Below are positions 49,867-56,827 of a stretch of DNA of 64,000 nucleotides, one piece after another (position 1 is the first letter of the stretch; the number at the start of each line of letters is the position of its first letter). The notes beneath the pieces were generated by a model. That model saw only the letters and a program-made list of their open reading frames with translations. It was not told the DNA's origin and did not search any database. The translations under genes and the position numbers were made by a program. Location of the stretch: positions 372,001-436,000 of the forward strand of contig NZ_JACHJU010000003.1 of NCBI RefSeq assembly GCF_014203795.1, in the 5' to 3' direction. This stretch comes from Streptosporangium album (GTDB taxonomy: Bacteria; Actinomycetota; Actinomycetes; Streptosporangiales; Streptosporangiaceae).

Positions 49867-51236
49867 CCTTCCAATGGGGGTCGGGTCGACGCGGCGAGGT
49901 CGCCGAGCCGGATGGGCTGGGCGATCGGACGCCGGGGTGCCGCGGGGTCCTCACCGGCGAGGCATGCCACGGCGTAGCCGCACATGCGGCCCTGACACCA
50001 GCCCATACCGGGGCGGGCCAGCAGTTTGACGGAGCGCGCGTCGGTGGCGCCCAGGTCCTGGGCCTCACGCACGGCTGACAGGGGCACCTCCTCGCAGCGG
50101 CAGATCAGCGTGTCGTCGCGGAGCCACCCCTGCCAGCCGGGCCGTACCGGATAGGACGCGAGCAGCGCCCGCGCGAAGGCGGTCAGCCGGTCCCTGCGGC
50201 GGGACAGGCGTGGCAGGGACGGGACCCCGCGGCCGAGGTCCGCCGCGACGCTCCGGCCCGCGATGCGCCCCTCGACCTCGGCGAGCACGGCTCCGCCGAC
50301 GCCGGTGGACTCCCCCGCCGCGTAGACGCCGGGCACGCTGGTGCGCAGTCCGGCGTCCACGGCGACGACGGGGCTGCCGTCGGCGTCGGCGCGGGTCGCG
50401 CAGCCGAGCTGAACCGGCAGTTCGAGCTGGGGGACGAAACCGTAGCCGTAGGCGAGGGTGTCGCACTCGACGGTCCTTGTGGAGATCGGCCGCCAGCCGG
50501 AGTCCAGCTTCGCCACCGTGACGTGGGTCAGCGTGTCCTCACCGTGCGCCTCGATCACCGCGTGGCGGCCGCGATAGGGCACCCGGTGCCGGGCCAGGCT
50601 CACGCCGTACCCGAGGGCCTCGCCGGCCTTGCCCGCGGCGAGCAGCGGGTGCGCGGCGAGCGCGAACCGGCCGTTGGCCTCGTAGACGCCGCGCACGTCC
50701 GCGCCCGCCTCGGCCAGCCCGGCGGCGACCGGGAGCAGGAAGGGCCCGGTCCCGGCGACCACGACCCTCCGGCCGGCGACGACGAGATTGCCCTTGAGCA
50801 GGGCCTGTGCCCCGCCCGCGGTCAGCACGCCGGGCAGGTCCCAGCCGGGGAACGGCAGCGGCCGGTCGTGGGCACCGGTGGCGATCAGCAGCCTGCGCGC
50901 GGTGACCGTGCGGGGCCGCTCCTCGCGGTCGCCTTCCAGGCAGCGTACGGTCACCGCCCCGTCGGCGCGCTCGACCGCCCAGACCTTGTGGTCGAGGAGC
51001 ACCTCGGCGCGGGCGCGGAGCGTCTCCCACTGCCGCATGAACCTGTCCAGGCCGTGGTGGAGCGCTCCGGGCGCCTGGGCGTTGAAGCCCGGGGGCAGAT
51101 GCCGGAAATACTGGCCGCCGGGTCTGGCCGAGCCGTCGACCAGCACGACGTCCAGCCCGGCGAGGGACGCGGTGAGCGCGCCGGCCACTCCGGCGGGACC
51201 CGCGCCGATGACGGCGAGGTCGTAGACGGGCTTCAC
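49863..51236 (-). CDS. FAD-dependent hydroxyproline dehydrogenase, HcnB-like subunit
   Basis: A 457-residue flavoprotein, the large FAD subunit of a D-hydroxyproline/opine-type dehydrogenase. The FAD Rossmann motif is DLAVIGAGPAGVAGAL, the second dinucleotide motif is VVAGTGPFLLPVAAGLAEAG, and VPGVYAAGESTGVGGA is near the FAD end. A C-terminal BFD-like region with CRCEE and WCQGRMCG supplies four cysteines for an Fe-S cluster. The GTG start at 51236 overlaps the stop of the small ferredoxin-like gene (GTGA). Works with the two neighbouring subunits. Confidence 0.87.
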   Translation of the reverse strand: MKPVYDLAVIGAGPAGVAGALTASLAGLDVVLVDGSARPGGQYFRHLPPGFNAQAPGALHHGLDRFMRQWETLRARAEVLLDHKVWAVERADGAVTVRCLEGDREERPRTVTARRLLIATGAHDRPLPFPGWDLPGVLTAGGAQALLKGNLVVAGRRVVVAGTGPFLLPVAAGLAEAGADVRGVYEANGRFALAAHPLLAAGKAGEALGYGVSLARHRVPYRGRHAVIEAHGEDTLTHVTVAKLDSGWRPISTRTVECDTLAYGYGFVPQLELPVQLGCATRADADGSPVVAVDAGLRTSVPGVYAAGESTGVGGAVLAEVEGRIAGRSVAADLGRGVPSLPRLSRRRDRLTAFARALLASYPVRPGWQGWLRDDTLICRCEEVPLSAVREAQDLGATDARSVKLLARPGMGWCQGRMCGYAVACLAGEDPAAPRRPIAQPIRLGDLAASTRPPLEG

Positions 51237-51595
51237 CGGCCGCTCACCGTGCCCTCGCCGCCCTGGCCGTCCCCGCCGGTCGTGTCGCGGGCGCCGCCGC
51301 CCGGCTCGCCCGCCGCGCGGGTGCTCACCCGGTCTCCCGGGCGGGCCTCGGTCAGGCAGGCCCGCAGGGACGGACTGCCGTTGACCGTGACCAGGCAGTC
51401 GAAGCAGACGCCGATGCCGCAGAACAGGCCGCGCGGACGGCCACCGATCCTGGTGGTACGCCACGATCGGATGCCCGCGCCGTGCAGGGCGGCGCCGATG
51501 GTCTGGCCGGGGATCACCGGGACGGGGATCCCGTCCACTCTGATCTCGAACTCCGGCTCGGGCCGTGCCCGCACGAGGCCGTATGGCTGGTTCAA
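51233..51595 (-). CDS. [2Fe-2S] ferredoxin-like subunit, HcnA-like
   Basis: A 120-residue small subunit with the plant-type ferredoxin cluster loop (CGIGVCFDCLVTVNG plus the downstream RACLTEARPGD), as in HcnA of the opine-oxidase/hydrogen-cyanide-synthase type. The Gly/Asp-rich C-terminal tail (about 25 residues) is longer than usual. Overlaps both neighbours by four bases, supporting a heterotrimeric dehydrogenase. Its electrons probably reach the respiratory chain. Confidence 0.85.
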   Translation of the reverse strand: MNQPYGLVRARPEPEFEIRVDGIPVPVIPGQTIGAALHGAGIRSWRTTRIGGRPRGLFCGIGVCFDCLVTVNGSPSLRACLTEARPGDRVSTRAAGEPGGGARDTTGGDGQGGEGTVSGR

Positions 51596-52734
51596 CGGGA
51601 CGCCTCCTCGAAACGGTCCGGGCGGAAGGGGGTGAGGTCCAGGTCGGGCCGGATGCCGGCCAGTGTCTGGGCGATCAGGTGACCGGTGGCCGGTGCCAGT
51701 CCGATGCCCGCGCCCTCGTGACCGCAGGCGTGATGGAGGCCGGGTGCCCGGGGGTCCTCGCCGATCACCGGGAGGTGGTCGGGGCAGTAGGGCCGGAAGC
51801 CGCAGTAGGCCCGTATCACCCTGCGTCCGGCCAGCACGGGGAAGAGCTCGACGGCCTGACGGGCAAGGCGTTCCAGCACCGGGACGGAGACCGTGCGGTC
51901 GAAGCCGACACGCTCGCGGCTGGCGCCGATGAGCACCGGGCCCGACGGGGTCCCCTCCACGACGGCGGACGTCTCCAGGCCCTCGGAGTCGCTGGCCACA
52001 TTGGTGACGTAGGCGGCGGTGTAGACCTTGTGCCTGATCAGCGGCTCTTCCAGAGGCTCGGTGACCAGGATGAAGCCCCGCCTGGGCAGCACCGGGACGC
52101 GCACGCCGGCCATCGCGGCGACCTCGCCGCCCCAGGTCCCCGCGGCGTTGACGACGGCCCCGGCGAGGATGTCGCCCTGGTCGGTCGTGACACCGGTGAT
52201 CCGGTCGCCGTCGCGGAGGAAGCCGGTGACCGTGACGCCGGTTCGCAGCGCCAGGGCGCCGCGGCCGAACCGGTCGGCTCCCCGCCGGATCAGCCTGGCC
52301 GCCGCCAGCATGGGCTGGACCTGGGCGTCCTGCGGGTAGAACACGCCTCCGGCGAAGCCCTTCGCGAGGTGGGGCTCGTAGTCGCCGAGCTCGCCGGGCG
52401 CGACCAGCACGTGTTCGACCCCCTGCTTGGCCGCGAGGCCGGTGAGCGCGTCGAGCACCTCACCGGTCTCGGCGACCACCAGTCCGCCCTTGGCCTCGAA
52501 CTCGAATCCGTCGATCTCGGCGAGCTCGCGCCAGAGACCGTTGGAGAGCAACGCCAGCTCGAGTTCGGGCCCGGGTTCCTTGTCGGAGACCAGGACGTTG
52601 CCCTCGCCCGCGCCGGTCGTGCCGCCCGCCACGGGCCCGCGGTCGACGACGACCACGTCCAGCCCGGCGCGTGCCGCGTAGTACGCGCACGCGGCCCCGA
52701 CGACCCCGGCACCGATCACCACGACATCCGGCAT
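51592..52734 (-). CDS. FAD-dependent hydroxyproline dehydrogenase, HcnC/DadA-like subunit
   Basis: A 380-residue D-amino-acid dehydrogenase-like flavoprotein. FAD motif VVVIGAGVVGAACAYYAARAG at the N-terminus (residues 4-23), GLVVAETGEVLDAL and the C-terminal GHEGAGIGLAPATGHLIAQ. It probably oxidises cis-4-hydroxy-D-proline, the product of the epimerase, together with the HcnA- and HcnB-like subunits. First gene of the catabolic operon. The promoter just upstream contains TATGT-C-ACATA (52770-52780). Confidence 0.88.
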   Translation of the reverse strand: MPDVVVIGAGVVGAACAYYAARAGLDVVVVDRGPVAGGTTGAGEGNVLVSDKEPGPELELALLSNGLWRELAEIDGFEFEAKGGLVVAETGEVLDALTGLAAKQGVEHVLVAPGELGDYEPHLAKGFAGGVFYPQDAQVQPMLAAARLIRRGADRFGRGALALRTGVTVTGFLRDGDRITGVTTDQGDILAGAVVNAAGTWGGEVAAMAGVRVPVLPRRGFILVTEPLEEPLIRHKVYTAAYVTNVASDSEGLETSAVVEGTPSGPVLIGASRERVGFDRTVSVPVLERLARQAVELFPVLAGRRVIRAYCGFRPYCPDHLPVIGEDPRAPGLHHACGHEGAGIGLAPATGHLIAQTLAGIRPDLDLTPFRPDRFEEASR

Positions 52735-52769
52735 GACTCACCTCACTCCCGCATTCCAGCCATCAGTAC

Positions 52770-52780
52770 TATGTCACATA
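52770..52780. promoter_or_regulatory. Candidate GntR operator upstream of the catabolic operon
   Basis: TATGT-C-ACATA is a perfect 5-1-5 palindrome 36 bases upstream of the start of the HcnC-like gene. Its core TGTCACA also occurs, inverted, in the livK promoter (46329-46335). A common regulator, probably the FCD-type GntR protein of the cluster, is suggested; the half-site spacing differs between the two (one versus three bases). Confidence 0.4.
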
Positions 52781-52927
52781 TTGAAAGGTGGATCAATGGC
52801 ATTTCACCCCTGTTCCGCCAGTTCAGGCAACCCGTACCCGGCGATATGCAGCGCAAGCAGCGCAGGATCGGCAGCCCGCTCCGGTCCGAGCCCATGGGTC
52901 CGCGGCGGGACCGTCACCCCCGCCGCC

Positions 52928-52933
52928 TAACAT
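52928..52933 (+). promoter_or_regulatory. -10-like hexamer for leaderless ctaA transcript
   Basis: TAACAT ends seven bases before the GTG start of ctaA at 52941; no ribosome binding site is present. This is the spacing of a leaderless transcript. Confidence 0.45.
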
Positions 52934-52940
52934 GTGAGCC

Positions 52941-53930
52941 GTGAAGCACCTCTTTGACCAGGCCCGTCGGCGCGCCGTGAACCTGTCGCAGACCGTGTGG
53001 TCTCCCACGGCCACCACCCTGCGGCGGTGGGCGCTGGCGGCGGTGATCGCCAATGTGGGCATCACCGTGACCGGTGTGGCGGTCCGGGTCACCCAGTCGG
53101 GACTGGGCTGCCCCACCTGGCCCAAATGCACCCCGGACAGCCTCCTCCCGACCGCCCACCAGGAGATCTCCCCGATCAACATGGCCATCGAGTTCGGCAA
53201 CCGGTTGCTGGGCTTCGTGGTCCTGGCCGTCGGCCTGGCCTGCCTGGTCGCCGCGATGAGGCTCCTGCCCCGCCGCCGCGCCCTGGTCCGCCTGGCCTGG
53301 CTGCAGCCGATCGGTGTGGCCGCGCAGGGGCTCTGGGGCGGGCTGGTGGTGCGCAGCGCGCTCAATCCGGTCACCGTGAGCGTGCACTTCCTGATCTCCA
53401 TCGGCCTGATCGCCGCCTGCCTCGCGCTCTACGCCCGCTCGCAGGAGGGCGACGCGGCGCCGGAACGGCTGGTCCACCGTGACATCCGCACGCTCGGTCA
53501 CGCGCTCATCGCCGCGGTGGCCGTCCTGCTCGTCGCGGGCGTGGTGGTGACCGGCACCGGACCACACTCCGGAGACGAGATCGCCTCCCGGTTCGCCTTC
53601 GACATCGAGACCGTGGTCAGGATCCACGCCGACATCGTCTTCGTCGTGGTCGGGCTCACCTTCGCGCTGCTGTTCGCACTGCACGTGACCGACGCTCCCG
53701 GCCATGCGCGGCGGGCGGCACTGACCTTGCTGGTCGTGGAGCTGGCGCAGGGGGTCATCGGATACGTCCAGTACTTCCTGGCCGTGCCCGCGGTGCTGGT
53801 CGGCATGCACGTGCTCGGCTCGACCCTGGTGTGGATCTGCACGCTGCGGGTGGTGTTCGCGATGCGGACGCGAGGGCCCCTGGACGCTCCGGCGGCCCGC
53901 CAGGACAGACTCGACTCCGTGACGGCCTGA
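52941..53930 (+). CDS. ctaA: Heme A synthase (COX15/CtaA family)
   Basis: A 329-residue membrane protein converting heme O to heme A for cytochrome oxidase. It has eight predicted helices. The heme-binding histidines appear in VHFLIS, RIHADI and GMHVLGSTL, and the conserved glutamate in EFGNRLLG. The extracellular Cys pair (Cys57 and Cys63, GLGCPTWPKC) of the CxxxxxC type is present. ctaB lies 1.6 kb away on the other strand. Transcript probably leaderless. Confidence 0.93.
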   Translation: MKHLFDQARRRAVNLSQTVWSPTATTLRRWALAAVIANVGITVTGVAVRVTQSGLGCPTWPKCTPDSLLPTAHQEISPINMAIEFGNRLLGFVVLAVGLACLVAAMRLLPRRRALVRLAWLQPIGVAAQGLWGGLVVRSALNPVTVSVHFLISIGLIAACLALYARSQEGDAAPERLVHRDIRTLGHALIAAVAVLLVAGVVVTGTGPHSGDEIASRFAFDIETVVRIHADIVFVVVGLTFALLFALHVTDAPGHARRAALTLLVVELAQGVIGYVQYFLAVPAVLVGMHVLGSTLVWICTLRVVFAMRTRGPLDAPAARQDRLDSVTA

Positions 53931-54033
53931 CCTGCTCTCCGGGGCAGAGCCGAGACTCCCCGCGGCCCGCGCGGAACGCGTGCGGGAAGAGAACGCGTAG
54001 CCCGGACGGCCGCGCAGCCGTGACAATGGCCGT

Positions 54034-54444
54034 ATGCCGCTGTCGCGTAAGGCTCTCCGGCGTTCCTACCAGGGAGCCGTGCTGCTGAGCGTCCTGGCGA
54101 TCGCCCCGCTGACCTGGGCCTGGCTGGCCAGCATCGGGCACCGGGCGGTCGCCGACTCCTCCCCCGGCTGGATGAGCGAGATTCCCGAGGCGCCGGTCGC
54201 GCTGTGCCGCACGGCGGGCCTCGCCGCCTTCGGGGTGGGCGACGACTCGGCCAAGCAGTGGGTCTCCACCTACTCCTACGCCGCCGGCGGGGCTCCCTGG
54301 AAGGCGGCCGCCGGGAAGTGCGCGCGGGCGTCCGCCATGCACGTGAGCAGGGCGTGCTGCTCCTCGTCGAACGTGCGCTCACCGATCATCTGGCGTCTGG
54401 CCCGCTCGTGGAGCAGACCCAGCTCGGTGGCCGCGAGCTGGTAG
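54034..54444 (+). CDS. Hypothetical protein with N-terminal membrane helix, overlapping prsW-like gene
   Basis: An open frame of 136 codons. The first ~90 residues have native codon use and a clear transmembrane helix (YQGAVLLSVLAIAPLTWAWLA), followed by a polar part with Trp and Cys residues. The remainder runs antisense into the 3' end of the convergent PrsW-family gene, so it is probably not original coding sequence. GACAAT six bases before the ATG could be a -10 element for a leaderless transcript. Either a genuine convergent overlap or a gene whose 3' end was lost. Confidence 0.45.
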   Translation: MPLSRKALRRSYQGAVLLSVLAIAPLTWAWLASIGHRAVADSSPGWMSEIPEAPVALCRTAGLAAFGVGDDSAKQWVSTYSYAAGGAPWKAAAGKCARASAMHVSRACCSSSNVRSPIIWRLARSWSRPSSVAASW

Positions 54445-55427
54445 TCGTTCATCGCCCGCAGCCCGCCCCTGCCACCGTTCTTCCTGGCCCACTGCCTGGC
54501 CTGGCGGCGGCCCGGCAGCGAGGAGAGCATGGTGACGTCGTACGGGGTCACCAGCCCGGTCGCCTGGTAGGCCGGCAGGAAGGTCTGGATGAGGCCGACG
54601 ATGCGCCTGCGGTCACGGAAGACGATCCCGATCAGGACGAACAGCACGATCATCAGCAGCAGGTAGGCGACGGCGAGGCCACCGATTCCGGCGTAGGAGG
54701 CGAAGCCGTTCCAAATACCGTGCAGCAGCATCGCGCCGATCCAGCCCGCCGCGATCACGAGGATCCGCATCGGGCCCCGCCGCTGCGCGGCGTAGGCCAC
54801 CGCGACACCGATCATCGAGGTGAAGAGCGGGTGCGCGAACGGTGAGAGGAACCCTCTCAGCACGACGGTGACCGCGAGGCCCCGCGCGCCCATGTCGTCG
54901 AGAGCCGCCACGTAGTAGCTGACGTTCTCGCTCATCGCGAAGCCGAGGCCGACCATGCTGGCGTAGATGATGCCGTCGGTGGGGCCGTCGAGCTCGGCCC
55001 GCTTGAACCTGAGCAGGCCCAGCAGGACCAGCCCTTTCATCGTCTCCTCGACCACCGGGGCGCCGAAGGTGGCGGCGATGTTGCGCGCGGTGTCGTAGCC
55101 GAGCCGGACGGTGTTCTCGATGTAGATCAGGTTGAAGGAGTTGACGAGGCCCGCGACCAGCACCGCCACGCCCGCCCCCCAGGCGAACGCGAAGATCAGG
55201 TTGCTCCGCGGTTCGGGCTCCATCCGGTCCAGCGCGAGCACGGCGGCCAGCAGGACCGGGACCGGGGCCAGGGCCAGGGCCAGGGCGATGAAGAAGTAGA
55301 CCGGGTCGCCGTTCAGCACGTCGAAGGAGAACGACGCGAGCGCGCATATACCGGTCAGGACAAGACCGGAGATCAGCGCGACGGACGGGCGGTCCTTGAA
55401 CACCCATCGAGGATCACGGCTTGCCAT
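54276..55427 (-). CDS. PrsW-family intramembrane metalloprotease
   Basis: A 383-residue membrane protein of the PrsW/CAAX-protease group. Putative catalytic residues are Glu127-Glu128 (VVEETMKG), Glu167 (MSENVSYY), His199 (FAHPLF) and His236 (LHGIWNG). About eight helices in residues 15-280; a soluble C-terminal region follows. Some family members cleave anti-sigma factors. ATG 55427 is chosen because homology starts there; the open frame continues to 56339 only as a shadow of ctaB. Ends inside the convergent hypothetical frame. Confidence 0.88.
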   Translation of the reverse strand: MASRDPRWVFKDRPSVALISGLVLTGICALASFSFDVLNGDPVYFFIALALALAPVPVLLAAVLALDRMEPEPRSNLIFAFAWGAGVAVLVAGLVNSFNLIYIENTVRLGYDTARNIAATFGAPVVEETMKGLVLLGLLRFKRAELDGPTDGIIYASMVGLGFAMSENVSYYVAALDDMGARGLAVTVVLRGFLSPFAHPLFTSMIGVAVAYAAQRRGPMRILVIAAGWIGAMLLHGIWNGFASYAGIGGLAVAYLLLMIVLFVLIGIVFRDRRRIVGLIQTFLPAYQATGLVTPYDVTMLSSLPGRRQARQWARKNGGRGGLRAMNDYQLAATELGLLHERARRQMIGERTFDEEQHALLTCMADARAHFPAAAFQGAPPAA

Positions 55428-55503
55428 GTGGCAACCGTAACCGATCAAACACGACGTGTCCCCTCCTGTCCTCCCGCTCCGGCGGCCGCCCGGGGATCCG
55501 TGC

Positions 55504-55533
55504 GCGACGTCCGGTCCGCGGACCGGACGTCGC
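55504..55533. terminator. Bidirectional hairpin terminator downstream of ctaB
   Basis: A perfect 30-base palindrome (15 bases each side), beginning GCGACGTCCGG and ending CCGGACGTCGC. It lies 38 bases after the ctaB stop codon and upstream of the prsW-like gene. Confidence 0.75.
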
Positions 55534-55570
55534 CGCCGCGGACCTGGGGCGAGGCCCCCGCCGGAGCGTC

Positions 55571-56524
55571 TCAGACGAGCATGGAGTCGACGGCGACGGC
55601 CAGGAAGAGGAGCGCCAGGTAGGCGTTGGACCAGTGGAAGAAGCGCATCGGACGCAGGTCCACACCGCTTTTGCCCGCGTTGACGCGGCCGAGGAGGCGG
55701 TAGACCTCCACCAGGCAGGCGGCGCCGAGGACGACGGCCACGACGGGGTAGAGCAGGGTCGTCTGGGCGATCGGCCACAGCAGCAGCGAGCAGACCACCG
55801 TCGCCCAGGTGTAGGCGATGCTCTCCAACACCACGCGGCGCTCGGTGGCGACCACCGGGAGCATGGGGACCTTCGCCGCAGCGTAGTCCTCCTTGTAGCG
55901 CATGGCAAGGGTCCAGGTGTGCGGCGGGGTCCAGAAGAACACCACTCCGAAGAGCACCACCGGCGCCCAGTCGAGGCTGCCGGTTATGCCGGCCCAGCCG
56001 ATCAGCACCGGCATGCACCCCGCGAGACCACCCCACACCACGTTCTGCGAGGTCCGCCGCTTCAGGATCATCGAGTAGACGAGGACGTAGAACAGGTTCG
56101 CGGCCAGCGACAGGCCGGCGGCGAGCCAATTCACCGTCAATCCGAGGCCAAGAGTGGACAGCACGCCGAGGACGATGCCGAAGATCAGCGCGTTGGTCGG
56201 CGGAACCTGGTCTCGAGCCAGCGGCCGGCGCCGGGTGCGGCGCATCGCGGCGTCGATGTCGCGGTCGATGTAGCAGTTCAGCGCGTTCGCGCTGCCCGCC
56301 GACAGGGTGCCGAACAGCAGGGTGGAGACGGCGATCCACAACGGTGGCAGGCCACGGGCCGCGAGGAACATCACCGGCAGCGTTGTGATCAGCAGCAGTT
56401 CGATGATCCGCGGCTTGGTGAGGGCGACGTAGGCCTTCACGACGTCGCCGAACGTACGCGACGCGGCGGTGTCTGCCGCGGCCGTCGTGGACGGGGCCGT
56501 CGGTTGCTTGTCGGTCAGCACCAT
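55571..56524 (-). CDS. ctaB: Protoheme IX farnesyltransferase (heme O synthase)
   Basis: A 317-residue UbiA-superfamily prenyltransferase that adds a farnesyl group to heme B to give heme O, the substrate of CtaA. The first aspartate-rich motif is NALNCYIDRDIDAAMRRT (Asp88, Asp91) and the second conserved region is YKEDYAAAKVPMLPVV. Nine predicted helices. It diverges from the tkt gene with a 300-base spacer. Confidence 0.95.
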   Translation of the reverse strand: MVLTDKQPTAPSTTAAADTAASRTFGDVVKAYVALTKPRIIELLLITTLPVMFLAARGLPPLWIAVSTLLFGTLSAGSANALNCYIDRDIDAAMRRTRRRPLARDQVPPTNALIFGIVLGVLSTLGLGLTVNWLAAGLSLAANLFYVLVYSMILKRRTSQNVVWGGLAGCMPVLIGWAGITGSLDWAPVVLFGVVFFWTPPHTWTLAMRYKEDYAAAKVPMLPVVATERRVVLESIAYTWATVVCSLLLWPIAQTTLLYPVVAVVLGAACLVEVYRLLGRVNAGKSGVDLRPMRFFHWSNAYLALLFLAVAVDSMLV

Positions 56525-56827
56525 TAAGGCGCTTCCAGCACGTGCGGGGTCAACGCGTAACCTCTGATTAGAGCGAATCCGTGAATGCGGGCACCAGCCA
56601 GCCTTGAAGACTCAACTCTAGTTGTTGGGGTGGCCGGTTCCGGCACGGGGTGCGGGGGACGCGACGAGATGCCTCACGGTTGTCTTGTCCACGCTGCTCA
56701 GCACTCCTGTGGACTCGCCCCGATCGGCCTGCGCGACGTTGGCGAGGCCGAACCGTTAGGGTCCGGTGTGGGCGGGAAATACCAGACCGGCGCCACCATC
56801 ACACGACTAGATCCGGAGATCGAGCAC
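56525..56827. promoter_or_regulatory. Divergent region between ctaB and tkt
   Basis: A 303-base gap separating ctaB (minus) from the pentose-phosphate operon (plus). No gene was recognised; an open frame continuing upstream of tkt lacks homology. GGAG at 56815-56818 precedes the tkt TTG start. No operator motif was recognised. Confidence 0.5.

Noticed and set aside
54276..56339. A 687-residue PrsW protein
   Set aside because: The first ~300 residues of that frame are antisense-frame reading of ctaB on the same strand; homology starts at the ATG at 55427.
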